Below the pieces are notes generated by a model, which worked only from the letters and a program-made list of their open reading frames with translations, had not been told where the DNA came from and ran no database searches. Shown piece after piece: positions 24,789 through 35,277 of a stretch of 64,000 nucleotides of DNA. Position numbers and translations under genes: made by a program. Position 1 is the first letter of the stretch; each line of letters starts with the position of its first letter. Source of the DNA: an uncultured Bacilli bacterium (GTDB taxonomy: Bacteria; Bacillota_I; Bacilli_A; RF39; UBA660); the NCBI GenBank assembly GCA_934168275.1, contig CAKPNA010000007.1:5993-69992 (forward strand). Direction: 5' to 3'.

Positions 24789-27020
24789 ATGGAAGAGTGG
24801 AAAAATTTTAAAAAAGGAATTTGGTGCAGCGAAATCAATGTAAGAGATTTTATTAAAAACAACTATAAACCATATTCAGGTGACGAATCATTTTTAGTAG
24901 GACCCACAGAAAAAACAAAAAGAATTTTAAAGAAATATGAAGATATATGTAGAGAAGAAGAGAAAAAACATGTAATTGATATTGATGTTGATACACCAGC
25001 GGGAATAACAGCCTTTAAACCGGGATATATTTCAGAAGATGATGATGTAATTGTAGGATTACAAACTGACCAATTATGTAAAAGAAGTATTGTTCCCAAA
25101 GGTGGTCTAAAAATGGTTTACCAAGAATTAGATGCTTATGGATACAAAATCAATGAACAATTAGATAAGTTTATGAAGACTAATCTAGTAAAAACACATA
25201 ATGATGGAGTATTTGATGCATATACCAAAGAAATAAGAAACGCTAGACATTATAAACTATTAACAGGATTACCTGATGCATATGGCCGTGGTCGAATTAT
25301 AGGAGACTATAGAAGAGTAGCATTATATGGTATTGATAGATTAATGGAAGAAAAATTTCATGATTGGGAATATATGAAAATAAAGGCCATGGATGATGCA
25401 ACTATCCGCCTTCGTGAAGAAATATCCATGCAATATAAAGCCTTAAAAGAAATAAAAGAGATGGCTGCAACATATGGATTTGATATCTCAAAACCTGCAA
25501 AGAATGCTAAAGAAGCTGTACAATGGACATATTTTGGGTACCTAGCTGCAATAAAAGAAAACAATGGTGCTGCAATGTCACTTGGCAGAGTAGATGCTTT
25601 CTTTGACATATACTTTGAACGAGATTTTAAAAATAAGAAATTAACTGAAGAAGAAGCCCAAGAAATAATAGATCAATTCGTTATTAAACTACGTGCAGCA
25701 AGACATTTAAGAACACCGGAATACGATGAACTATTTTCAGGAGATCCAACATGGGTTACATGCTCATTAGGTGGAATGACAAAAGATGGTAAAACATTAG
25801 TAAACAAGACATCATACCGTATCGTTCATACATTAGAAAATTTAAATAGTGCCCCAGAGCCTAATATGACAGTTTTATGGTCACAAAAATTACCACAAGC
25901 ATGGAAAAAATACTGCTCTAAAATAAGCATTGAAACGGATTCAATTCAATATGAAAATGATGATTTAATGCGCCCAACAATGGGTGATGATTATGCTATA
26001 GCATGTTGCGTATCAGCAATGAGAGTAGGAAAAGATATGCAGTTTTTTGGAGCTCGTTGCAATCTAGCAAAAGCACTACTATATTCTATTAATGGTGGAA
26101 TTGACGAAGTAGCACACCAATTAGTAATACCAGGATTTGAAAAAATGACAGACAAATATCTAGACTACAAAAAAGTAAAGAAAGTCTATTGGAGAATGCT
26201 AAAGGAAGTGGCAAGAATATATAGTGATGCTATGAATATTATACATTATATGCACGATAAATATGCTTATGAAGCAGGGCAAATGGCACTACATGATACT
26301 TATGTTAATAGACTAATGGCTTATGGAGTAGCTGGATTTTCAGTCGCAGTTGATTCATTGTCAGCAATTAAATATGCTAAAGTAAAACCAATTAGAGATA
26401 AGGACGGAATTGCCATAGACTTTGAAATTGAAGGAGATTATCCAAAATTTGGAAATGATGATGATCGAGTTGATAAAATTGGCCAAGAATTACTAAAAAA
26501 GTTTTATGAAGAATTATCATTGCATAAATGTTATAGAAATGCAACACCAACATTATCCGTATTAACGATAACTTCAAATGTTGTATATGGCCAAAACACC
26601 GGTTCTACACCTGATGGTAGAAAAGCCGGAATTCCATTTGCACCCGGAGCAAACCCTATGCACGGAAGAGACAGCAATGGAGCTATTGCATCACTAAATT
26701 CAGTAGCAAAACTAGATTGGAACAACTGTTGCAGAGATGGCATATCAAATACATTCTCAATTGTTCCAAATTCACTAGGAAAAACAGAAGAAGAAAGAAT
26801 TTTAAACTTAGTTCAATTAATGGATGGTTATTTCTACCAAGGAGCACATCATTTAAATGTCAATGTATTGAATAGAGAAACATTAATTGATGCTATGAAC
26901 AATCCCGAAAAATATCCATTATTAACAATAAGAGTATCAGGATATGCTGTTAGGTTTAATAAATTAACAAGAAAGCAACAAGAAGAAGTAATCTCAAGAA
27001 CATTCCATGAGAAAATGTAA
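24789..27020 (+). CDS. pflB: Pyruvate formate-lyase (formate C-acetyltransferase)
   Basis: 743 residues. A glycyl radical enzyme converting pyruvate and CoA to acetyl-CoA and formate in anaerobic mixed-acid fermentation. Catalytic Cys406-Cys407 are in YAIACCVSAM; the glycyl radical is Gly718 in RVSGYAVRFNKLTR. Family blocks GLPDAYGRGRIIGDYRR, HTLENLNSAPEPNMT and NTGSTPDGRKAG support true PFL rather than diol dehydratase-type relatives. AAGGAGGAG SD. Own promoter. Its activase gene follows after one base. Sitting between rplL and rpoB is unusual. Confidence 0.97.
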   Translation: MEEWKNFKKGIWCSEINVRDFIKNNYKPYSGDESFLVGPTEKTKRILKKYEDICREEEKKHVIDIDVDTPAGITAFKPGYISEDDDVIVGLQTDQLCKRSIVPKGGLKMVYQELDAYGYKINEQLDKFMKTNLVKTHNDGVFDAYTKEIRNARHYKLLTGLPDAYGRGRIIGDYRRVALYGIDRLMEEKFHDWEYMKIKAMDDATIRLREEISMQYKALKEIKEMAATYGFDISKPAKNAKEAVQWTYFGYLAAIKENNGAAMSLGRVDAFFDIYFERDFKNKKLTEEEAQEIIDQFVIKLRAARHLRTPEYDELFSGDPTWVTCSLGGMTKDGKTLVNKTSYRIVHTLENLNSAPEPNMTVLWSQKLPQAWKKYCSKISIETDSIQYENDDLMRPTMGDDYAIACCVSAMRVGKDMQFFGARCNLAKALLYSINGGIDEVAHQLVIPGFEKMTDKYLDYKKVKKVYWRMLKEVARIYSDAMNIIHYMHDKYAYEAGQMALHDTYVNRLMAYGVAGFSVAVDSLSAIKYAKVKPIRDKDGIAIDFEIEGDYPKFGNDDDRVDKIGQELLKKFYEELSLHKCYRNATPTLSVLTITSNVVYGQNTGSTPDGRKAGIPFAPGANPMHGRDSNGAIASLNSVAKLDWNNCCRDGISNTFSIVPNSLGKTEEERILNLVQLMDGYFYQGAHHLNVNVLNRETLIDAMNNPEKYPLLTIRVSGYAVRFNKLTRKQQEEVISRTFHEKM

Positions 27021-27021
27021 A

Positions 27022-27735
27022 ATGAAAGGATCTGTAAAACAAATTGAGTCCTTTGGACTTGTTGATGGCCCGGGAATTAGAACAGTAGTATTTCTTAACG
27101 GTTGTAATTTAAGATGCAAATATTGTCATAATCCGGAAATGTGGGTAAATGGTGCAAACAATTATACGTCCAATGAACTAGTAAAAAAGTTATTGAGAAA
27201 CAAACCATATTTTCAAAAGAATGGAGGAATAACATTTTCTGGTGGAGAACCATTATTACAATATGACTTTTTAGTAGACTGCTGTAAAAAATTGAAAAAA
27301 GAAAATATTCATATTGCCATAGATACAGCGGGTATAGGAAAAGGAAACTATAAAAAGCTATTGCAAACAATAGACATGGTAATATTAGATATTAAGCATA
27401 TTACTCCAGAAGGATATTATGATATAACTCAAACTAATAATATGGATAAGTTCTTTGAATTCGTTAAACAATTAAACAAATCAAAAGTAGAAGTATGGCT
27501 AAGGCAAGTAATAATTCCGAATGTAAATGATAACATAGAATATATGGATAATTTAGCTAACTTTATTAAAGAAAATATTAAGAATGTAAGTAAAATTGAG
27601 TTCTTACCATTTCATACTTTAGGTTACACTAAATATGACGAATTAAAAATAAATAATCCATACAAAGATAAAGATGCCATGGATAAAGAAAAATGCAACA
27701 AACTATATAGTTACTTCATAACAAAAATAAAATAA
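27022..27735 (+). CDS. pflA: Pyruvate formate-lyase activating enzyme
   Basis: 237 residues. Radical SAM enzyme that abstracts hydrogen from the PflB glycine. The cluster motif is CNLRCKYC (Cys28, Cys32, Cys35), followed by HNPEMW, GGITFSGGEPLLQ and a late FLPFHTLGYTKY, which match PflA rather than other activases. No added ferredoxin domain. An in-frame ATG five codons upstream lies inside pflB; ATG at 27022, right after the pflB stop, suggests re-initiation. Ends in a long-hairpin terminator. Confidence 0.96.
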   Translation: MKGSVKQIESFGLVDGPGIRTVVFLNGCNLRCKYCHNPEMWVNGANNYTSNELVKKLLRNKPYFQKNGGITFSGGEPLLQYDFLVDCCKKLKKENIHIAIDTAGIGKGNYKKLLQTIDMVILDIKHITPEGYYDITQTNNMDKFFEFVKQLNKSKVEVWLRQVIIPNVNDNIEYMDNLANFIKENIKNVSKIEFLPFHTLGYTKYDELKINNPYKDKDAMDKEKCNKLYSYFITKIK

Positions 27736-27792
27736 TATCTAAAACCTAATGATAAATTTTAAAATATTCATTAAAAATTTAGATATTTTTTT
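27734..27792 (+). terminator. Long-stem terminator after pflA
   Basis: Outer stem AATATCTAAA (27734-27743) / TTTAGATATT (27778-27787), inner TAATGA/TCATTA, then a T run. The stem starts on the pflA stop codon. Confidence 0.7.
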
Positions 27793-27852
27793 CTTATAAT
27801 TTAAATTTATAAAAATAACATGCAAATTCTTTGAATTTTTACAAGTATTCAA

Positions 27853-27881
27853 TTGACAATTTGATAGCAGGGTGTTAATAT
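27853..27881 (+). promoter_or_regulatory. Promoter of rpoBC
   Basis: TTGACA (27853-27858), 17-bp spacer, TAATAT (27876-27881) preceded by TGT. A short hairpin (CACATC-N6-GGTGTG, with one G-T pair) follows in the leader near 27895-27912. Confidence 0.75.
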
Positions 27882-27951
27882 TATATATTGGAAACACATC
27901 TTTTTTGGTGTGCAATAAAAACTTAAGTTAAGGTATTGGGGTGAAAAGTTA

Positions 27952-30900
27952 ATGGCTTATAAACTAAAGCAAAGTGGCGATTATAGAAAAAGAAGAAATT
28001 TCTCTATGATCAAGAATTCATTTGAACTTGATAATTTATTACAGATTCAAAAAGAATCATATCAATGGTTCGTAACAGAAGGGGTAAAGGAAGTACTTGA
28101 AGATTTTTCTCCAGTAGAAAGTTTTTCAGGAGGGCTATCACTAGAATTTGGTGATTATGTTTTTGATACGCCTAGATATTCTATTAAAGAATGTAAGGAT
28201 AGACAAGTAACATATGCCGCTCCTCTAAAAGTCCAAACAAGACTATTCAACAATGAAACGGGAGAAGTAAAAGAACAAGAAATATTCCTAGGGGATATTC
28301 CACTAATGACTGACAGTGGAACATTCATCATAAACGGTGCTGAAAGAGTTGTAGTATCTCAATTAGTTAGATCACCAAGCGTTTATTTTTCAAAAGAAAT
28401 AGATAAAAATGGTAAACCAACTTTTGCATCAAAAATAATTCCTACAAGAGGAACATGGTTAGAATTTGAAGCAGATTCTAAAGAAATATTATATGTTAGA
28501 ATAGATAGAACTCGTAAAGTTCCTCTAACAACATTACTAAGAGCCTTCGGGTTATCTAGTGATGAAGAAATACTAAACATGTTTGATAATAATGAATATC
28601 TTAAAAATACTATTGAAAGAGATTCAACAAAATCAACAGACGAAGCCTTAATAGAAATATATGAAAAATTAAGACCTGGTGAACCAACTACATTAGATAG
28701 TTCTAAGAACCAGTTAATTACTAGATTCTTTGATAATTTCCGTTATGACTTAGCTAAAGTAGGTCGTTATAAATTTAACCAAAAATTAAATATTGCTGAT
28801 AGATTAATAAATAATAAACTAGCACAAGATATTGTTATTGATGGCGAAGTAAAAATACCTGCTGGAACATTATTAAATAAACAAGTAATGGAAGAATTAG
28901 AAGGATATTTAAAAGATGGCTATGGTAAACAAGAAGTAACTATAAATGAAGACTTAGATAATCATAATATAGTTCAAGTTGTTTATGTATATTCACCATT
29001 AAATCCATCTAAGAAAGTAAAAGTAATTGGTAATGACCAAGATATTGATGTAAAAACATTAACTATATCTGATTTTTATGCATCAGTATCATATTACTTA
29101 AATTTAATGGATGGGATAGGACATGATGATGAAATAGACCATCTAGCAAACCGTCGTATAAGACAAGTAGGAGAACTTCTACAAAATCAATTCAAAATAG
29201 GATTTAGTAGAATGGAAAGAGTTATCAGAGAAAGAATGACAACTCAAGACATGGAAACAGTAACTCCTAAAACATTAATTAATATAAGACCGGTAACTGC
29301 TGTTATAAAAGAATTCTTTGGAAGCAGTCAGTTATCACAATTCATGGATCAAGTAAACCCAATAGCTGAGTTAACTCACAAAAGAAGATTATCAGCTTTA
29401 GGACCAGGCGGATTAGCTCGTGATAGAGCAGGTATGGAAGTACGTGATGTTAACGCATCTCACTATGGTAGAATTTGCCCAATTGAGTCTCCAGAAGGAC
29501 AAAACATTGGATTAATTACTTCACTTGCAAGTTATGCTAAAGTTAACGAATATGGCTTCATTCAAACACCATATCGTAAAGTAGTAAATAAAAAATTAAC
29601 TGACCAAGTAGATTACTTAACAGCAGGTGAAGAAAGTGAATATTACATTTCTCAAGCCACTGTTAACGTTAATGATGATATGGAAATAACTGATGAAACA
29701 GTAGCTGGACGTTATCGTGGTGAAAACGTAATCATTCCAGCTGACCAAGTAGACTATATTGACGTAAGTCCACAACAAGTAGTTTCTATTACAACAAGTT
29801 TAATTCCATTCCTAGAACACGATGATGCTACACGTGCCCTAATGGGTGCTAACATGCAACGTCAAGCATTACCATTATTAAAAACTGAAGCTCCATTTAT
29901 TGGAACAGGTGTTGAATACATTGCTGCTAAAGATAGTGGTGCTGTTGTTGTATCTCAAGCTGACGGAATTGTTGACTATGTAGATGCTAAAAAAATTGTT
30001 GTTAAAAATGCTAAAGGCCAAGATGTATATAACCTTCAAACATTTGAAAGAGCCAACCAAGGTGAAGCAACTAATCAATCACCAATCGTTCGTGCTGGAG
30101 ATAAGGTAAGAAGAGGTCAAGTAATAGCTGATGGTCCAAGTACAGATAAAGGTGAATTAGCTTTAGGTAAAAACGTTGTTGTAGCATTCATGACATTCAA
30201 CGGATATAACTTCGAGGATGCTGTAATAATGAACGAAAGATTAGTCAAAGAAGATGTTTATACATCATTACATATTGAAGACTATGAAATACAATGCCGT
30301 GATACTAAATTAGGACCTGAAGAAATTACAAGAGATATTCCAAATATCGGTGAAGAAGCACGTAAGAATCTAGATGAAAACGGTATCGTAAGAATAGGTA
30401 CTGAAGTAAAAGAAGGCGATATCCTAGTAGGCAAAGTAACTCCTAAAGGAATGGCTGACTTAACATCAGAAGAAAAATTATTACATGCTATATTTGGTGA
30501 AAAAACAAGAGAAGTTAGAAACTCTTCATTAACTGTACCACATGGTGGAGGCGGTATCGTTCATGATGTTAAAATATATACTAAAGCTGATAACGATGAT
30601 ATGCCAAGCGGTGTAAGTAAAGTAGTAAGAGTGTATATAATTCAAAAACGTAAAATCCAAGTCGGCGATAAAATGTCAGGACGTCACGGAAACAAAGGTG
30701 TTATCTCCTTAATATTACCACAAGAAGATATGCCATATTTACCTGACGGTACTCCAGTAGATATCATGCTAAATCCACAAGGTGTTCCATCTCGTATGAA
30801 CATTGGACAATTACTAGAATTACACTTAGGAATGGCTGCTAAAAAATTAGGTGTATATGTTGCAACGCCAGTATTAGATGGTGCTAAAAGAGAAGACATT

Positions 30901-31581
30901 GATGCCATGATGAAAGAAGCCGGTATGGATCCAGATGGTAAGACAGTTTTATATGATGGTAGAACAGGTGAACCATTTGATAACAGAATAAGTGTTGGTG
31001 TCATGTATATGATTAAATTACACCACATGGTTGATGATAAATTACATGCCCGTGCTACTGGACCATATTCACTAGTAACTCAACAACCACTTGGCGGTAA
31101 AGCTCAATTTGGTGGTCAAAGATTTGGTGAAATGGAAGTTTGGGCTCTAGAAGCTTATGGAGCATCACACGTATTACAAGAAATATTAACATATAAATCA
31201 GATGATGTTGTTGGACGTGTTAAAGTATACGAATCAATAGTTAAAGGTGTACCACTACCAAATCCATCAATACCAGAATCATTTAGAGTATTAATTAAAG
31301 AGTTCCAAGCTTTAGGATTAGATATCTCAGTAATTGAAGATGATGATAAAGTAATTGGCATTAACGAATTAGAAAAAGAGGACGACGACGATGATATGCC
31401 AATAGCAGAGGAAGTTCCAAAAAATAACTTAATAAAAGAATTCGATAGTTCAGAAGAAGAAAACGATGACGATTATGATGATGAATCAGAAGATGATGAA
31501 TTTGATGATGAAGAAGATTTCGATGAAGAAATGCCAACTGATGAAGAACTCGATGAGATAGAAGACGGAGGTGAATTCTAA
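27952..31581 (+). CDS. rpoB: RNA polymerase beta subunit
   Basis: 1209 residues. All core blocks are present, including the rifampicin pocket FGSSQLSQFMDQ..P.AELTHKRRLSALGPGGL with unaltered Asp, His and Ser contact positions, and the catalytic HGNKGVIS loop. The last 70 residues (about 1140-1209) are an extreme Asp/Glu-rich tail, longer than in B. subtilis. GGGGTGA SD. Ends TAATG, sharing one base with the rpoC start. Confidence 0.98.
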   Translation: MAYKLKQSGDYRKRRNFSMIKNSFELDNLLQIQKESYQWFVTEGVKEVLEDFSPVESFSGGLSLEFGDYVFDTPRYSIKECKDRQVTYAAPLKVQTRLFNNETGEVKEQEIFLGDIPLMTDSGTFIINGAERVVVSQLVRSPSVYFSKEIDKNGKPTFASKIIPTRGTWLEFEADSKEILYVRIDRTRKVPLTTLLRAFGLSSDEEILNMFDNNEYLKNTIERDSTKSTDEALIEIYEKLRPGEPTTLDSSKNQLITRFFDNFRYDLAKVGRYKFNQKLNIADRLINNKLAQDIVIDGEVKIPAGTLLNKQVMEELEGYLKDGYGKQEVTINEDLDNHNIVQVVYVYSPLNPSKKVKVIGNDQDIDVKTLTISDFYASVSYYLNLMDGIGHDDEIDHLANRRIRQVGELLQNQFKIGFSRMERVIRERMTTQDMETVTPKTLINIRPVTAVIKEFFGSSQLSQFMDQVNPIAELTHKRRLSALGPGGLARDRAGMEVRDVNASHYGRICPIESPEGQNIGLITSLASYAKVNEYGFIQTPYRKVVNKKLTDQVDYLTAGEESEYYISQATVNVNDDMEITDETVAGRYRGENVIIPADQVDYIDVSPQQVVSITTSLIPFLEHDDATRALMGANMQRQALPLLKTEAPFIGTGVEYIAAKDSGAVVVSQADGIVDYVDAKKIVVKNAKGQDVYNLQTFERANQGEATNQSPIVRAGDKVRRGQVIADGPSTDKGELALGKNVVVAFMTFNGYNFEDAVIMNERLVKEDVYTSLHIEDYEIQCRDTKLGPEEITRDIPNIGEEARKNLDENGIVRIGTEVKEGDILVGKVTPKGMADLTSEEKLLHAIFGEKTREVRNSSLTVPHGGGGIVHDVKIYTKADNDDMPSGVSKVVRVYIIQKRKIQVGDKMSGRHGNKGVISLILPQEDMPYLPDGTPVDIMLNPQGVPSRMNIGQLLELHLGMAAKKLGVYVATPVLDGAKREDIDAMMKEAGMDPDGKTVLYDGRTGEPFDNRISVGVMYMIKLHHMVDDKLHARATGPYSLVTQQPLGGKAQFGGQRFGEMEVWALEAYGASHVLQEILTYKSDDVVGRVKVYESIVKGVPLPNPSIPESFRVLIKEFQALGLDISVIEDDDKVIGINELEKEDDDDDMPIAEEVPKNNLIKEFDSSEEENDDDYDDESEDDEFDDEEDFDEEMPTDEELDEIEDGGEF

Positions 31582-34500
31582 TGATCGAAGCCAATAAATT
31601 TAAAGCTTTAAAAATAGGAATTGCCTCTCCTGAAACTATCCGTGGATGGTCATATGGAGAAGTACAAAAACCAGAAACAATAAATTATCGAACATTAAAA
31701 CCAGAAAGAGACGGACTATTCTGTGAAAAAATATTTGGACCAACTAGAGATTATGAATGTAGTTGTGGTAAATATAAAAGATTAAGATATAAAAATATCG
31801 TTTGTGATCGTTGCGGTGTTGAAGTAACTAAATCAAAAGTAAGAAGAGAAAGAATGGGTCATATCGAATTAGCTACACCAGTAAGTCATATTTGGTATGT
31901 AAAAGGTATTCCATCATATATTGGATTATGCCTAGATATGTCTCCAAGAGACCTAGAAGAAGTAATATACTTTGTCTCTTATGTAGTATTAGACCCAGGA
32001 GCTACAACACTTGTTAAAAAGCAAACATTATCAGATAAAGAATATCGTGCTTACTATGAAAAATATGGTAACACATTCAAAGTAGGTATGGGTGCTGAAG
32101 CCATTAAAACACTATTAAGTGAAATGGATGTTAACAAAGAATTAGCTGACCTTCAAAAAGAACTAGAAGGTGCTACAGGACAAAAGAAAATAAGACTAGT
32201 TAAAAGACTAGAAGTATTAAACGCTTTTGCCACATCAGGCAATCGCCCTGAATGGATGATTCTAGAAGCCCTACCAGTAATCCCACCAGAATTAAGACCA
32301 ATGATCCAACTAGATGGTGGTAGATTTGCAACATCTGATTTAAATGATTTATACAGAAGAGTTATTAATAGAAATAATAGATTAAAGAAACTTATTGAAT
32401 TAGGTGCTCCATCTATTATCATTCAAAATGAAAAACGTATGCTACAAGAAGCTGTTGATGCTCTATTTGATAATGGCCGTCGTGGAAGAAGTGTTACTGG
32501 AGCCGGAAATCGTGCCCTTAAATCATTATCTAGTATGTTAAAAGGTAAACAAGGACGTTTCCGTCAAAACTTACTAGGTAAAAGAGTTGACTACTCAGGA
32601 CGTTCAGTTATCGTAGTAGGACCAGACCTAAAAATGTATCAATGTGGTATACCTAAAGAAATGGCCCTTGAATTATTCAAACCACATGTAATTAATGGAT
32701 TAGTATCAAAAGAAATAGCTAATAATATTAAATCAGCTAAAAAAATGATTGATAATATGGATCCTAAAGTATGGGATGTCGTTGAAGAAGTAATTAAGGA
32801 ACACCCAGTTATGTTAAACCGTGCTCCAACATTACACAGATTAGGTATCCAAGCGTTTGAACCTAAACTAGTATCAGGAAAAGCTATAAGACTTCACCCA
32901 TTAGTAACAACAGCCTTTAACGCCGACTTCGATGGTGACCAAATGGCTGTCCATGTACCACTATCAGAAGAAGCTAAAGCTGAAGCAAGAATCTTGATGT
33001 TAGGTGCTAATAACATTCTAAGTCCAAAAGACGGAAAACCAATTGTTACACCATCACAAGATATGATTTTAGGAAACTATTATATAACAATGGATAAACC
33101 AGGATTACCTAACGAAGGAAGAGCATTTAAGAATTCTAACGAAGCTATTATGGCTTACACAAGAAGAGAAATTACCCTTCATACAAGAATCTTAGTACCT
33201 GTAAATTCATTTAAACATAAAGTATTCCTAGATTCAAATAAAGATAAATACTTAATGACAACAGTAGGTAAATTAATATTCAATGAAATACTACCAGATT
33301 CATTCCCATATATTAATGAACCAACTGATGAAAACATTGAAAAATGCACACCAAGTAAATACTTTATAGCATACGGTGATGATGTTCTTGAAAAAATAAA
33401 AGAAATACCAAAAGCTGATGCTTTCAAAAAGAGTACACTTGAAAAAATTATTGCTCAAATGTTTAAAAAGTATAGAACTACTGAAACATCAATTATGCTA
33501 GATAAATTAAAAGACCAAGGATTTAAATATTCAACATTCTCTGGACTTACAATATCTGCATTCGATGTTGTAGCAAGTAAACAAAAAGACGAAATAATTG
33601 AAAAGAGTAATGCAGAAGTTAAGAAGATTAACAAACAATATCAAAGAGGTTTAATAACTAACCAAGAAAGATTCGAATTAGTAATCGATGTATGGGCTAG
33701 AGCTAAGAAAGAAATTGAAAAAGAATTGGAAGTATACGCTAAAGAATTAGAAGATAACCCAATCTTTATCATGATGAATTCTAAAGCCCGTGGTTCATTA
33801 TCAAACTTCGTACAATTAGCAGGTATGCGTGGTACAATGGCTAAACCAAATGGTGAACCAGTAGAAATACCAATAACATCATCATTTAGAGATGGATTAT
33901 CAGTATCTGAATTCTTCTTATCAACACACGGAGCTCGTAAAGGTAGTGCCGATACAGCCCTTAAAACAGCCGATTCAGGTTATATGACAAGAAGACTTGT
34001 TGATGTTGCTCAAGATATTATTGTTAGAGAAGAAGATTGTGGCACAACTCAAGGCGTTGTTGTTAGCGCATTTAAAGATGATAAAGATGGTATAATCGAA
34101 CCATTATATGATCGTATTATGGGTAGATATACTGCTAATAAAGTAATTAATCCTGAAACAAAAGAATTAATAATTGATAAGAACGAATTAATTACTGAAA
34201 ATATTGCTGAAAAGATTATTAAAGCCGGCATTGAAGAAGTAGAAATTAGAACTACATTAACATGTCGTACAGAACACGGTGTATGCTGCAAATGTTATGG
34301 ACGTAACTTAGCAACAGGTAATGTTGTTGAAGTTGGTGAAGCTGTCGGAACAATGGGAGCTCAATCAATTGGTGAGCCAGGTACACAGTTAACCATGAGA
34401 ACATTCCACTCAGGTGGTGTTGCCGGAGCCGATATAACACAAGGTCTACCACGTGTTGAAGAATTATTTGAAGCAAGAATTCCAAAAGGAAAAGCAACAA

Positions 34501-35207
34501 TATCAGAAATTGATGGTGTTGTATCTAAAATTGAAGAATCATCAGGTAAGTTTAAAGTATATGTTAAGAATGATACTGAAGTTCGTGAACATATTACTGC
34601 TTATGGTGCTAAATTAAGAGTAGAAAAAGGTGATAAGTTATCTGCCGGAGATAGACTTACTGAAGGTAATATTTCTCCAAAAGAATTATTAGCAGTAACT
34701 GATCCAAATACTGTACAACAATACATATTAAAAGAAGTACAAAGAGTATACCGTTCACAAGGTGTTGATATTAACGATAAACACGTTGAGTTAATAGCTC
34801 GTAGAATGATTTCTCAAATAAGAATTGTTGATTCAGGAGATACTAATTTCTTACCAAGCACTGTAGTAAGTATTAACAAGTTTACTGAAGGAAATAAAGA
34901 TGTAATATTACAAGGTAAGAAACCTGCTATTGGACAACCAATATTATTAGGTATTACTAAGTCATCATTACAAACTGATTCATTCCTAGCATCTGCTTCA
35001 TTCCAAGAAACAACAAGAATATTAACTGAAGCATCTGTTAAAGGTAAAGTAGATTACTTACACGGATTAAAAGAAAACGTAATTATTGGTAAACTTATTC
35101 CAGCCGGAACAGGAGCCAAAGAATATATGGACATTGACTACACACTAGAAAAAGAATTTCTAAGTGATGAGCCATCTGAAGTCCTAGAAGAAGAATTCTT
35201 AGATTAA
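31581..35207 (+). CDS. rpoC: RNA polymerase beta' subunit
   Basis: 1208 residues. N-terminal zinc finger Cys60, Cys62, Cys75, Cys78; active-site NADFDGDQMAVH; second zinc site in CRTEHGVCCKCYGR; trigger-loop region MRTFHSGG. The size and layout follow the compact Firmicute type without the large proteobacterial insertions. Short acidic C-terminal end. The terminator overlaps the stop codon. Confidence 0.98.
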   Translation: MIEANKFKALKIGIASPETIRGWSYGEVQKPETINYRTLKPERDGLFCEKIFGPTRDYECSCGKYKRLRYKNIVCDRCGVEVTKSKVRRERMGHIELATPVSHIWYVKGIPSYIGLCLDMSPRDLEEVIYFVSYVVLDPGATTLVKKQTLSDKEYRAYYEKYGNTFKVGMGAEAIKTLLSEMDVNKELADLQKELEGATGQKKIRLVKRLEVLNAFATSGNRPEWMILEALPVIPPELRPMIQLDGGRFATSDLNDLYRRVINRNNRLKKLIELGAPSIIIQNEKRMLQEAVDALFDNGRRGRSVTGAGNRALKSLSSMLKGKQGRFRQNLLGKRVDYSGRSVIVVGPDLKMYQCGIPKEMALELFKPHVINGLVSKEIANNIKSAKKMIDNMDPKVWDVVEEVIKEHPVMLNRAPTLHRLGIQAFEPKLVSGKAIRLHPLVTTAFNADFDGDQMAVHVPLSEEAKAEARILMLGANNILSPKDGKPIVTPSQDMILGNYYITMDKPGLPNEGRAFKNSNEAIMAYTRREITLHTRILVPVNSFKHKVFLDSNKDKYLMTTVGKLIFNEILPDSFPYINEPTDENIEKCTPSKYFIAYGDDVLEKIKEIPKADAFKKSTLEKIIAQMFKKYRTTETSIMLDKLKDQGFKYSTFSGLTISAFDVVASKQKDEIIEKSNAEVKKINKQYQRGLITNQERFELVIDVWARAKKEIEKELEVYAKELEDNPIFIMMNSKARGSLSNFVQLAGMRGTMAKPNGEPVEIPITSSFRDGLSVSEFFLSTHGARKGSADTALKTADSGYMTRRLVDVAQDIIVREEDCGTTQGVVVSAFKDDKDGIIEPLYDRIMGRYTANKVINPETKELIIDKNELITENIAEKIIKAGIEEVEIRTTLTCRTEHGVCCKCYGRNLATGNVVEVGEAVGTMGAQSIGEPGTQLTMRTFHSGGVAGADITQGLPRVEELFEARIPKGKATISEIDGVVSKIEESSGKFKVYVKNDTEVREHITAYGAKLRVEKGDKLSAGDRLTEGNISPKELLAVTDPNTVQQYILKEVQRVYRSQGVDINDKHVELIARRMISQIRIVDSGDTNFLPSTVVSINKFTEGNKDVILQGKKPAIGQPILLGITKSSLQTDSFLASASFQETTRILTEASVKGKVDYLHGLKENVIIGKLIPAGTGAKEYMDIDYTLEKEFLSDEPSEVLEEEFLD

Positions 35208-35222
35208 GAGTTCTTTTTCTTT
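35191..35222 (+). terminator. Intrinsic terminator of rpoBC, overlapping the stop
   Basis: AAGAATTCTT (35191-35200) / AAGAGTTCTT (35206-35215) with one wobble pair, then TTTCTTT. The rpoC TAA (35205-35207) is at the loop/stem junction. Confidence 0.7.
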
Positions 35223-35248
35223 GCAATAATCTAATTATTTGGTAAAAT
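35221..35248 (+). promoter_or_regulatory. Promoter of the coiled-coil gene
   Basis: TTGCAA (35221-35226), 16-bp spacer, TAAAAT (35243-35248); directly abuts the rpoC terminator. Confidence 0.6.
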
Positions 35249-35277
35249 ATAAATATAGAAACGTGGAAGTGATTACA

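Noticed and set aside
31361..31594. Minus-strand ORF over the rpoB acidic tail
   Set aside because: It is the complement of the GAT/GAA-rich repeat and has His/Leu-rich nonsense composition.
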